Part shown: positions 37,307 to 44,885 of the stretch, piece after piece
How the letters are laid out: each line of letters begins with the position of its first letter
How positions within the stretch are numbered: the stretch's first letter is position 1
Assembly: GCA_041484525.1 (NCBI GenBank)
Contig: JBGPHT010000006.1
Location: 1 to 64,000 of the forward strand
DNA from: JBGPHT01 sp041484525
Lineage (GTDB): Bacteria; Acidobacteriota; Terriglobia; Bryobacterales; Bryobacteraceae
Reading direction: 5' to 3'
DNA length: 64,000 bases
The notes under the pieces: model-generated
What the model was told of the DNA's origin: nothing
Seen by the model: the letters and a program-made list of their open reading frames with translations, nothing else
Databases searched by the model: none
Made by a program: the position numbers and the translations under genes

Positions 37307-40300
37307 CTAATGAAAATCATGCGACTCCGCCACTGCTCCCGCGCGCAGCCCCTCGATCCGCGCGGCCTTCACCGAGATCACGCCGTCCAGATTTTGCAGG
37401 ACGCCGTCGATCAGCAGGAACGGCTCACCCAGCACCTCGAACTTGAAGCGGTCGAATGTATCGGGAGTGATAATAGCGTTCATGATGCCGGTTTCGTCTT
37501 CCATGCTCAGGAACACGAAGCCCTTCGCCGTACCCGGGCGCTGGCGGACAATCACCGCGCCCGCGATTCGCACCATGCGGCCGTTGCGAACCTTCGCCAG
37601 ATCGATGGCGCGCGTCACACCCAGCGCATTCATTTCGCCGCGGCGGTGCGCCATGGGGTGGCGGCCAAGGGTCAGGCCAGTGCCGCGGTAGTCGGCAGAC
37701 AGTCGTTCATCAGTGTTCATGGCGGCGAGAGGAGAGGGCGCGCCCTTCTCTTCGAGCGGCCCGAGCAGGGGACCGGCCGGGAGAATGGCGCGCTTGGATT
37801 GCCAGAGCGCATCGCGGCGATGGATGCGGTCGAGCGAATTGAGCGCGCCGATTTCGGCCAGCCGGTTGAGTTCGTCTTTACGCAGTTCGGGAACGCGGAG
37901 AGCCAGGTCGTCCACGCTCGAGAATGGCCGCGCGCGGACGATGGCTTGGCCGGTCTCTTCGCGCAGGCTTTTGGCGTAACGGAGGCCGAGACGGAGGACT
38001 GGAACAACCGCTCCCGGTTGCTCGATCGTACACTTCCAATCCGACCGCATCACATCCACCGGCAACACCCGCAATCCATGCCGCTGCGCGTCTTTGATCA
38101 GAATCGCGGGCGCATAAAATCCCATGGGCTGGTTGTTCAGCATGGCGCAAGTGAAGGCGGCCAGGTAGTGGCACTTCAGGTACGCGCTCGCATAGGCCAG
38201 CAGCGCGAAGCTGGCCGCGTGCGATTCGGGAAAGCCATATAACGCGAATGCCGCGATCGAGCGCACGATCGCGTCCTGCACCTGGCCGGTGATGCCGTTG
38301 CTCGCCATGCCCCGGCGCAGGCTCACTTCGATCTCAGCCATGCGCTTCTCCGACCGCTTGAAGCCCATGGCGCGGCGCAACTCCTCCGCCTGCCCGCCCG
38401 TGAATCCGGCGGCGATCATCGCCATCCGCAGTAGCTGCTCCTGGAACAGCGGCACGCCGAGCGTCCGCTTCAGCACTGGTTCGAGCGAGGGGTGCATGTA
38501 ATCCGGCCGCTCCCTGCCTTGCCGGCGGTTGAGGTACGGATGCACCATCTTGCCCACGATCGGCCCTGGCCGGATGATCGCCACCTGCACCACAATGTCG
38601 TAGAACCGGACCGGGCGCATACGCGGCAGCGACGACATCTGCGCGCGGCTCTCCACCTGGAACATGCCGATGGTGTCGGCCGTCTGCAGCGCCTCAAAAA
38701 CGGCGGGATCGTCTTGCGGCAGATGGGCGAGATCCACCGGCGCGCCGTAAACCTCGGGGATCAATTGCAGTGTGTCCTCGATCACCGCCATCATGCCGAG
38801 CCCCAGCAGGTCCACTTTGATGATCCCCATGTCGGCGCAGTCTTCTTTGTCCCACTGCACCACCACGCGGCCGGGCATTGTCGCGGGCTCGAGCGGCACC
38901 ACGGAATCGAGCTGCCCCTGGCAGATCACCATGCCACCCGAATGCTGTCCCAGGTGACGCGGCATGTCCTGGGCCATTTTGTAGAGCTCGAAGAACTTGC
39001 GCACGCGCGGCTGTTGGATATCGAAGCCGGCTTCGCGAAACTGGCGCTCGGTGGTGTCTTTGGGGTCCTTCCACTCCCAGTCGCGGACCAGGCCGGTGAG
39101 CCGCTCGACGGTGGCGATCTCGAAGCCCAACGCTTTCCCCACCTCGCGCGCGGCGGAGCGTCCGCGATACGTAATGACGTTGGCGGTCATGGCGGCGCCC
39201 AGTTTTCCGAAGCGCTGGTAGACGTACTGGATGGCGCGTTCGCGTTTATCGCCGCTGGGCAGGTCGATATCGATATCCGGCATCTCGCCGCGCTCTTCGG
39301 AGAGGAATCGCTCGAACAGCAGGTCCATGCCGACCGGATCTACTGCGGTGATTTGGAGCGCGTAGCAGACGGCGCTGTTGGCGGCCGAGCCGCGGCCCTG
39401 CGCCAGGATGTCGTTCTCTCGGCAGTAGCGCACGATGTCCCAGACGATGAGAAAGTAGCCGGGCAGGTCGAGTTTTTCGATGAGCGCCAGCTCGCGCTCG
39501 ATCTGCAGGCGGGCGCGATCGTAATACGGCTGGTAGCGGCGGCGGGCACCTTCATCTGCCAGCTTGCGAAGGAATGACATCTGCGTGTGTCCTTCGGGCA
39601 CGGGATAGCGCGGGAATTCGTAGCCGAGATCGGACAGGGTGAACTCGAGGCGCGCGGAGATCTCGAGTGTTCGCGCGATGACCTCAGGCAGATCGGCAAA
39701 AAGGCGCGCCATTTCGTCGGGGCGTTTGACGTGGCGCTCGGAATTGCGCTCGAGCAGGCGGCCGGCGGCGGAGAGCGGCACATGGTTGCGCACGCAGGTG
39801 AAAACGTCGAGCAGCTCGCGCTCGGGCGGCGTGGAGTACGCGACGCCGTTGGTGGCTACGATCGGGATACCGAGCCGCCGCGCGCGCTCCTGGATTTCCT
39901 GGTTTTCCGCCTCCTCTTCGCGATGGTAGTGGCGCTCGAGTTCGGCGTAGACGTTGCCGCGTCCGAAAATATCCAGCAGCCGCTCGTCGGGATGACGTGT
40001 GATGCAGAGCAGGCCTTTCGAAAACTCGGCCAGCTCTTCCAGGGTGGCCGCGCCTTCACCTTTCTTAGCGCGCAGCTTCATGCGGGTCACCAGGCGGCAA
40101 AGATTCTGATAGCCCTCGCGGCTTTCCACCAGCAGCGGGTAGGAGACGCCATTGGTGCAGGTGATCTCGGAGCCGATGTGCGCGCGCACGCCGGCCTTTT
40201 TTGCCGCCATGTGGAAACGCGGCGCGCCGTAGACGCCGTTGCGGTCCACGATGGCCATGGCGGGCATGCCGAATTCGGCGCACGCCCCGGCCAGCTCTTC

Positions 40301-40366
40301 AGGCAGCGTGGCGCCTTCGAGAAAGCTGAAAGCGGAGCGGGCGTGGAGTTCGACGTAGCTAATCAT
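37307..40366 (-). CDS. dnaE2: Error-prone DNA polymerase III alpha subunit DnaE2
   Basis: 1019 residues from ATG 40366. PHP domain at the start (YVELHARSAFSFLEGATLPE), C-family polymerase core with GRGSAANSAVCYALQITAVD, EERGEMPDIDIDLPSGDKRE (catalytic Asp residues) and CADMGIIKVDLLGLGMMAVI, then an OB domain near 930. Shorter than DnaE1 and next to imuB and imuA: the damage-inducible mutasome cassette. Its start overlaps the imuB stop by eight bases, so it is translationally coupled. Confidence 0.94.
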   Translation of the reverse strand: MISYVELHARSAFSFLEGATLPEELAGACAEFGMPAMAIVDRNGVYGAPRFHMAAKKAGVRAHIGSEITCTNGVSYPLLVESREGYQNLCRLVTRMKLRAKKGEGAATLEELAEFSKGLLCITRHPDERLLDIFGRGNVYAELERHYHREEEAENQEIQERARRLGIPIVATNGVAYSTPPERELLDVFTCVRNHVPLSAAGRLLERNSERHVKRPDEMARLFADLPEVIARTLEISARLEFTLSDLGYEFPRYPVPEGHTQMSFLRKLADEGARRRYQPYYDRARLQIERELALIEKLDLPGYFLIVWDIVRYCRENDILAQGRGSAANSAVCYALQITAVDPVGMDLLFERFLSEERGEMPDIDIDLPSGDKRERAIQYVYQRFGKLGAAMTANVITYRGRSAAREVGKALGFEIATVERLTGLVRDWEWKDPKDTTERQFREAGFDIQQPRVRKFFELYKMAQDMPRHLGQHSGGMVICQGQLDSVVPLEPATMPGRVVVQWDKEDCADMGIIKVDLLGLGMMAVIEDTLQLIPEVYGAPVDLAHLPQDDPAVFEALQTADTIGMFQVESRAQMSSLPRMRPVRFYDIVVQVAIIRPGPIVGKMVHPYLNRRQGRERPDYMHPSLEPVLKRTLGVPLFQEQLLRMAMIAAGFTGGQAEELRRAMGFKRSEKRMAEIEVSLRRGMASNGITGQVQDAIVRSIAAFALYGFPESHAASFALLAYASAYLKCHYLAAFTCAMLNNQPMGFYAPAILIKDAQRHGLRVLPVDVMRSDWKCTIEQPGAVVPVLRLGLRYAKSLREETGQAIVRARPFSSVDDLALRVPELRKDELNRLAEIGALNSLDRIHRRDALWQSKRAILPAGPLLGPLEEKGAPSPLAAMNTDERLSADYRGTGLTLGRHPMAHRRGEMNALGVTRAIDLAKVRNGRMVRIAGAVIVRQRPGTAKGFVFLSMEDETGIMNAIITPDTFDRFKFEVLGEPFLLIDGVLQNLDGVISVKAARIEGLRAGAVAESHDFH

Positions 40367-41702
40367 AACTGCCCTCGACGAACCAGCCGCGCGGGTTGCA
40401 GTAGAGGCGATAGAGGGCGCCGTCGGAGAGGGCGATGTCCCACTCGTCACGCGACCATGGGTCGACCGTCCACCAGTCGCCCGAAGTGCGCCAGGGACCG
40501 GCGAATTCGAGCACTTTGCCGCGGATGCCATCGGCCGCGACGAAACTCGGCTGGCCGGAGGCGAGAGCCACGCGAGCCGAGCGGGCCGGCCGGAAAGCGC
40601 GCAGGGCGAGTATGGCTGTGTTGGAAAAGGTGCCGCGCCTCGGGGTGTTTGTGGGGCCTGCCCCCCGGCCTGCGGATGGCCCCCAGGCCAGCCCGCCTCG
40701 CCAGTTCGTCACAGCCACAGCAGGCCTGCCGGGAGGTCGGCCGCAGGCCAGGAGGCCTGCCCCACAAAACTGGAAAGCTCCCGGGCGGTGCGTGTCGAGT
40801 AGCTCCGGCGATCCCACCGATCCCTCTCCCACGATCGACTTGATGCGCGCCAGCGTGATCTCCAGCTTCACCGGCTCCGGGGCGGCCAGCACGAACAGGC
40901 CGCCCTGCGTCGCCTGCGGCTTCACCGGGTTCACCCCCATCCACACGTGCACCACGGGCGCGGCCGGCGGATGCGCGGCCAGGTCCAACTGCAGCAGCTT
41001 CAGAAACGCCTTGGAATCGAGCGATGGCACCGGCAGCCGTAGCATGCGCTCGTGGATCGCGCGATTTTCCAGCTTCAACCGCAGCCGCAGTTCGTCGGTG
41101 GCGAGCGCGCGCGTTGCCAGGCGGGTCGCCAGTCCATTGGTCAGACGCGCCAACACGAACAGCAGCGGTTCCAGTAGCTCCACCGGGTACTCCAGTTCCA
41201 GCTCGTCTTCGAACCGCAGCGGCTCTTCCAAGGGGAGAAGCTTGCGCTCCGCCTCGCCGCGCGCCAACTCGCGCAGACGCAATCCCTCGGGCCCAAGCCG
41301 CTCGGCGATGCCCAGCGGCGGCAGTGCGCCGAACTCCTGCAAGCGGCGGATGCCCCAGCTTTCGAGTGTGTCCGCCAGCTCGGGAGAAGGCCCCAGCAAC
41401 TGGACCGGCAGCGTTCCCAGGAATTTTGCTTCGTCCCCCTGCGGGATGATGCTGACGCCGTGGAATCCACGCGCCGCACAGATGGCGGCATCCGGATTGG
41501 CAGCCAGCGCCAGGTTGGCCTTCACTCCGATTTCACCGGCGCGCCGCATCATTGCGGCGGCCACGTCCTGCGCCAACCCGAACAGGCGGTCGAGGCCTGC
41601 GGCATCGAGCGTCACGGTATCGGCCGCGGTCTGCTCCACCACCGGTGAAAATTCGAAAGCCAGCGCCCTCAGATTGCCTTGGCCGTGAAGACAGGCGAAC
41701 AT
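40359..41702 (-). CDS. imuB: ImuB, inactive Y-family polymerase of mutasome
   Basis: 447 residues from ATG 41702, which overlaps the end of imuA. Y-family-like core: LRALAFEFSPVVEQTAADTV, LDAAGLDRLFGLAQ, GVKANLALAANPDAAICAAR; the catalytic acidic residues of active Y polymerases are not evident, as expected for ImuB. It links DnaE2 to the sliding clamp. Odd feature: residues ~312-352 (FCGAGLLACGRPPGRPAVAV and onward) come from an inserted GC-rich palindrome (40648-40768) that keeps the frame. Confidence 0.9.
   Translation of the reverse strand: MFACLHGQGNLRALAFEFSPVVEQTAADTVTLDAAGLDRLFGLAQDVAAAMMRRAGEIGVKANLALAANPDAAICAARGFHGVSIIPQGDEAKFLGTLPVQLLGPSPELADTLESWGIRRLQEFGALPPLGIAERLGPEGLRLRELARGEAERKLLPLEEPLRFEDELELEYPVELLEPLLFVLARLTNGLATRLATRALATDELRLRLKLENRAIHERMLRLPVPSLDSKAFLKLLQLDLAAHPPAAPVVHVWMGVNPVKPQATQGGLFVLAAPEPVKLEITLARIKSIVGEGSVGSPELLDTHRPGAFQFCGAGLLACGRPPGRPAVAVTNWRGGLAWGPSAGRGAGPTNTPRRGTFSNTAILALRAFRPARSARVALASGQPSFVAADGIRGKVLEFAGPWRTSGDWWTVDPWSRDEWDIALSDGALYRLYCNPRGWFVEGSYD
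40648..40768. repeat. Palindromic insertion inside imuB
   Basis: TTTGTGGGGC at the left and GCCCCACAAA at the right, with GGCCTGC/GCAGGCC arms inside. About 121 bases form a long imperfect hairpin. It is translated in frame as a Gly/Arg/Pro-rich segment. Not the same family as the GGGGACAGGC repeats. Confidence 0.8.
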
Positions 41703-42346
41703 GACATTCTCCGGCGTGTGGATGTTACCCGTATCGCGGTCTGGCGCAGCAGACGCGAAACCCGCGGTGTGCCCGACCACTCCACCCTCTCGCGCGCGCA
41801 TTCCAGCATCAGCGAGGCGCAGGTTTTGGCGTTGGATTGGCGCGCCACCGTCAGCAGAACCGTCGGCGTGTGCTCGACGGCGCGGCGCAGCCGGAACCAG
41901 GAAGTGAGTGAGATGCGGCGCGCGGACGCAACGGGAGTGTCTCCCAGATCCATCGCCACCAGCCCGAAGCCGCCGCCCTGGATCAGCAGATCGGCCGCCT
42001 TCAGAACATGCTCGGCATTATGCCCGCAGCGCACCCAGAGCAGCCGGTCCAGGCGGACGCCGGCCGCAGCCGCGGAGGCGGGGTCGAAACCGTCTTCCGC
42101 ATCCACCAGGGCGCAGACCTCGTCGCGCGCCGTGGCCGCCGCCAGGATCGACAAAAGCAGGCTGGTGCGGCCGGAAGATGCGGGACCATAGATTTCCGTC
42201 AGGGCCCCGCGGGGAATGCCGCCGTTGGCTGAATCCAGTTCCGGCACGCCGCTGCGGACCAGTTCAGGCGAAGGGCGGGACTGCCAGTCCAGAGGGCCGC
42301 CCAGCACCGATTCGAATTGTTTTTTCAGAACTGCCGTCTCACCCAT
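41669..42346 (-). CDS. imuA: ImuA, RecA-like mutasome protein
   Basis: 225 residues. RecA-like core with a modified Walker A (IPRGALTEIYGPASSGRTSL), DRLLWVRCGHNAEHVLKAAD and SWFRLRRAVEHTPTVLLTVA. First gene of imuA-imuB-dnaE2; its end overlaps imuB by 34 bases. ImuA and ImuB help DnaE2 carry out damage-induced mutagenesis. Confidence 0.9.
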   Translation of the reverse strand: MGETAVLKKQFESVLGGPLDWQSRPSPELVRSGVPELDSANGGIPRGALTEIYGPASSGRTSLLLSILAAATARDEVCALVDAEDGFDPASAAAAGVRLDRLLWVRCGHNAEHVLKAADLLIQGGGFGLVAMDLGDTPVASARRISLTSWFRLRRAVEHTPTVLLTVARQSNAKTCASLMLECARERVEWSGTPRVSRLLRQTAIRVTSTRRRMSCSPVFTAKAI

Positions 42347-42373
42347 CTTCGCCTTTTTTTCGCCTGAACTATA

Positions 42374-42403
42374 TTTTTACAGCAAGGCTTAGGGCGGTGT
42401 CAA
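42374..42403 (-). promoter_or_regulatory. Promoter of imuA-imuB-dnaE2
   Basis: On the minus strand TTGACA (42403-42398) and TAAAAA (42379-42374) are 18 bases apart, about 28 bases before the imuA ATG. Such cassettes are usually LexA-controlled. AGTTCAGGCGAAAA at 42370-42357 follows the -10, but I cannot show it is a LexA site. Confidence 0.5.
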
Positions 42404-42410
42404 GATGAGA

Positions 42411-42833
42411 TCAACGCTGTTCGACGGTTCGATTGAGGAACGCAACCCCGTACTTCCACACCAGGTAATAAACTGCCATTGCGACCGGCAGCATTACCAC
42501 TGCCTGCCGCGGCGAATAGAAACGCAAATCGAGCGCGGTTGCCAGTGCAATACCGGCCGGAACCAGCAGCACGGGGAGTAGCGCGCCGAAGATGCCGAGC
42601 GAAAGCCGCTCGCGCAGCCCGAGCGCTACATACAACGCGTTCCAGATGCCCCACAAGTTCGGCACGACCGCCATCGGAAAGACGATGGCGCGCTCGAGTC
42701 CGGCAGGAACGTGCCCCGTGAAATGAGCGATCAGGAATGCGGTGAGCATGATCGGCAGGAACCACGTCGGCAGCAGAACGCCCGCCATGTACGCACGCAG
42801 GAAAGGATGGCTTCGCATCACACGCTCCGTCAT
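42411..42833 (-). CDS. Hypothetical membrane protein in sigma-factor operon
   Basis: 140 residues from an ATG overlapping the upstream stop as ATGA. Four hydrophobic segments (AGVLLPTWFLPIMLTAFLIA; a weak one at WGIWNALYVALGL; SLGIFGALLPVLLVPAGIAL; AVVMLPVAMAVYYLVW). Family unknown. Convergent with nothing; followed by the divergent imuA promoter region. Confidence 0.65.
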   Translation of the reverse strand: MTERVMRSHPFLRAYMAGVLLPTWFLPIMLTAFLIAHFTGHVPAGLERAIVFPMAVVPNLWGIWNALYVALGLRERLSLGIFGALLPVLLVPAGIALATALDLRFYSPRQAVVMLPVAMAVYYLVWKYGVAFLNRTVEQR

Positions 42834-43057
42834 AAGTGGTAAAACACAACCGGGATCAGCTCCGGAAAAACCGCAAACGCCAGTACGACGGCAGCGGCCA
42901 GGAGCGCTTCGAACCAGCCAAAACGCACCGGCGCTTCCTCCATGCGGCGCAACATCCGAGGCCATAGATCGTTCTTCAACTCGAGGCCGCTCCACGGCAG
43001 CATCGCAGTCCTCAATTGCCGGCGAATGAAGTCAAGATCGTGGTCGTCCGCGTTCAT
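42830..43057 (-). CDS. Small single-helix membrane protein, possible anti-sigma partner
   Basis: 75 residues. Soluble N-terminus (DLDFIRRQLRTAMLPW) and one C-terminal membrane helix (ALLAAAVVLAFAVFPELIPV). Starts overlapping the sigma-factor stop and ends overlapping the next start. Position and topology fit an anti-sigma or sensor role, but the zinc motif HxxxCxxC is absent. Confidence 0.6.
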   Translation of the reverse strand: MNADDHDLDFIRRQLRTAMLPWSGLELKNDLWPRMLRRMEEAPVRFGWFEALLAAAVVLAFAVFPELIPVVFYHL

Positions 43058-43574
43058 GGTCGAATCCCCATTTTTTCCAGGCTAGTGCGTAGAAGCCGCA
43101 CCGCGCGCGCAACGCGCATCTTTACCGCACTCAGCGAGATGTCCAACGCGCCCGCAATTTCCTGGTATGGACGTTCTTCAATCAGCGCCAAGGCTGCTGC
43201 CGCGCGAAGCCGCGCAGGAAGAGAACAGAAGGCCCGCTCAATGTGCTCCCGGAGTTCACTTTGCTGCACAGAGTCGGCGGCCGTGGATTGCGGTATTGGT
43301 TCGAGCAAGGGGAGCGATGGGACGCTCGATCGCAGGTAATCGATCGCCGCACGCGTAGCGATTCGCCGCGCCCATGGCCCAAAAGGCCGCCGGGCATCGA
43401 ACCGTTGCCGCTGACGATAGATGCGCCAAAATGTCTCGACCGTCAGTTCCTCCGTACGGCTGGATTCCGGACGATGCGAACAATCCATCGGTAAACCTCG
43501 CCCTGGTACTGACGAAACAGCATCTCGAACGCATCGACATCGCCGGTTGTGAACCGCTCCAGGGCGTCGTCCAT
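43054..43574 (-). pseudogene. ECF-type sigma factor split by a frameshift
   Basis: From ATG 43574 the first frame gives sigma region 2 (MDDALERFTTGDVDAFEMLF, then YQGEVYRWIVRIVRNPAVR) and then meets a TGA. From about 43460 the protein continues in the -1 frame as EELTVETFWRIYRQRQRFDA through region 4 (IEERPYQEIAGALDISLSAV, then KMRVARAVRLLR) to 43054. A single base change restores a normal ~170-residue ECF factor. A shorter product from ATG 43488 would lack region 2. Recent mutation, sequence error or, less likely, programmed frameshift. Confidence 0.75.
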
Positions 43575-43581
43575 TCCACCG

Positions 43582-43830
43582 CTATTGCTTCTCCATCACG
43601 ATCGTCTGGTGTGCTTCGCCGGTTTCGTTGCTCAATTGTCGAACTATGGTGATTGTCTTGCCGTCAGTCGACAAAGTCCACCGGTCCAGGAATCGCACCT
43701 GGCTGCCGTTATAGGTTCCCCGGGAATCAAACACGAGAACGGGGCCATCCCAGGTGACCTGAGTCGTGAGTTGTAAATCGGATCCCTGGATGGTCCAAAG
43801 TCGCTCTTGGCCGCATTGAGCTTCCACTCG
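43582..43830 (-). pseudogene. C-terminal part of secreted lipocalin-like protein, frameshifted
   Basis: The second half of a secreted protein (DLQLTTQVTWDGPVLVFDSR, then RWTLSTDGKTITIVRQLS, ending IVMEKQ). Its first half, signal peptide and GFTGEWKLNAAKSDFGP, is in a different frame at the end of 43644-44399. The two meet near 43790, apparently with a small deletion. Family: small secreted Acidobacterial proteins with an 'LNxxKSDFGP' start; function unknown. Confidence 0.5.
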
Positions 43831-44399
43831 CCAGTGAAACCGGGCTTCGGCTGCGCACCGTGGACGAGCATCGTGAAAGAAAGGAGCAGGATCGTGAAAC
43901 ACGAGAGAGCGGGACGCATCAGCCGCGGAATCCATCGCGGCGTGCGCTGGCAGTACACATCGTAGTCGCGGCCGTATTTGCTGCGTAGAGTCGGCTCTTC
44001 ATAGAGAATCACCAGCAGATGAAAGAGCAGCCACCAGACCGGCACAAATAGAACGATCGAGGGCGACGTTTGATCCAGCCCCAAACCCAGCAGGAGCAGA
44101 GCGCCGCCGATGTACATCGGGTTGCGGACGTGACGATATGGTCCGGCAGCCACCAGGCGCCTGGGTGCGTCGAACAGTGCCGGAGTGCCGCGGCCCTGGA
44201 CAACGAACGCCCCAATACACCAGGCGGCCACGGCCCCACCAACAACCAATAGAGCCGATCCAAGCGCCTGGGTCCAGGCTGCCAGAGGGCCACCCAGCAT
44301 AGGGTCGAAGCGACGCAGGAGTAGCGCGACCCAGGTCCAGAGCCACAGGAACCCACAGGCGAAAACGGCGGATCGCAGTGCGATAAAGGTCAGTGCCAT
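43644..44399 (-). CDS. Isoprenylcysteine methyltransferase-like membrane protein, fused downstream
   Basis: 251 residues. The first ~165 match the ICMT/PEMT membrane methyltransferase fold: several helices (VALLLRRFDPMLGG region), GPYRHVRNPMYIGGALLLLG and EEPTLRSKYGRDYDVYCQRT. After PRWIPRL the frame continues without a stop into MRPALSCFTILLLSFTMLVH, clearly a new signal peptide, and GFTGEWKLNAAKSDFGP. So one frame now holds an ICMT-like enzyme and the start of a second gene. An internal ATG start for the latter is likely. Confidence 0.65.
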   Translation of the reverse strand: MALTFIALRSAVFACGFLWLWTWVALLLRRFDPMLGGPLAAWTQALGSALLVVGGAVAAWCIGAFVVQGRGTPALFDAPRRLVAAGPYRHVRNPMYIGGALLLLGLGLDQTSPSIVLFVPVWWLLFHLLVILYEEPTLRSKYGRDYDVYCQRTPRWIPRLMRPALSCFTILLLSFTMLVHGAQPKPGFTGEWKLNAAKSDFGPSRDPIYNSRLRSPGMAPFSCLIPGEPITAARCDSWTGGLCRLTARQSP

Positions 44400-44473
44400 C
44401 GTAACCTCGCGAGAACAGTCTCACTAGTCTTACGAGTGCCGATGGTCCCGGGTCACATTTTTATTCCAAGCGT

Positions 44474-44686
44474 TCAGGCGGGCAGTTCGACCTCGATCTC
44501 TTTCACCTGGGATGTAGGCGAGCGGTCTTCCTGCAAGGTTGCCCAATAGACGCGAATCGCTTCGGTTGCGCGGGCCGTGAGCTCATCCATGGACTGGCCG
44601 GTGACCAAAATGGCAGGGAGTTCTGGCACATATGCGCTGAAGCCAGCTTCGTCTCCTTCGATGACAAGCGAGTACTTTCGGATCAT
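44474..44686 (-). CDS. hicB: HicB family antitoxin
   Basis: 70 residues. Typical HicB N-terminal partial RNase-H fold: SLVIEGDEAGFSAYVPELPA, then GQSMDELTARATEAIRVYW. No extra DNA-binding domain, as in the short class. It follows the HicA-like gene by four bases. Confidence 0.85.
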   Translation of the reverse strand: MIRKYSLVIEGDEAGFSAYVPELPAILVTGQSMDELTARATEAIRVYWATLQEDRSPTSQVKEIEVELPA

Positions 44687-44690
44687 GTGC

Positions 44691-44885
44691 TCAATCCTTT
44701 ATTCCAGCTTGCCGCAAGATGGCGCGATATGTGCCAAGCCGGACATCATCACCCAGTTTGCCGGATACGACGGTGATGCGGCCGTCGGAGTTTCGGAACA
44801 CACGATGATCGCCCGTGGTCCGCACGTGATGCCATCCCGCGTGTTCCAGTTCTCACGCGGCCACACGGGATCGCTTCCGTCTCAC
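44691..44885 (-). pseudogene. hicA: HicA-type toxin with in-frame TGA
   Basis: From a GTG at 44885 that overlaps the gamma-glutamyltransferase stop (GTGA), the frame reads VRRKRSRVAA, meets TGA at codon 11 (44853-44855), then reads ELEHAGWHHVRTTGDHRVFR and on to YRAILRQAGIKD at 44691. The catalytic His region (GDHRVF) and the C-terminal helix are intact. Without the TGA it would be a normal ~64-residue HicA mRNA interferase. Either inactivated toxin, readthrough or error. Confidence 0.65.

Noticed and set aside
42357..42370. LexA box before imuA
   Set aside because: Expected for this cassette, but the sequence has no clear inverted repeat and the local LexA consensus is unknown to me.
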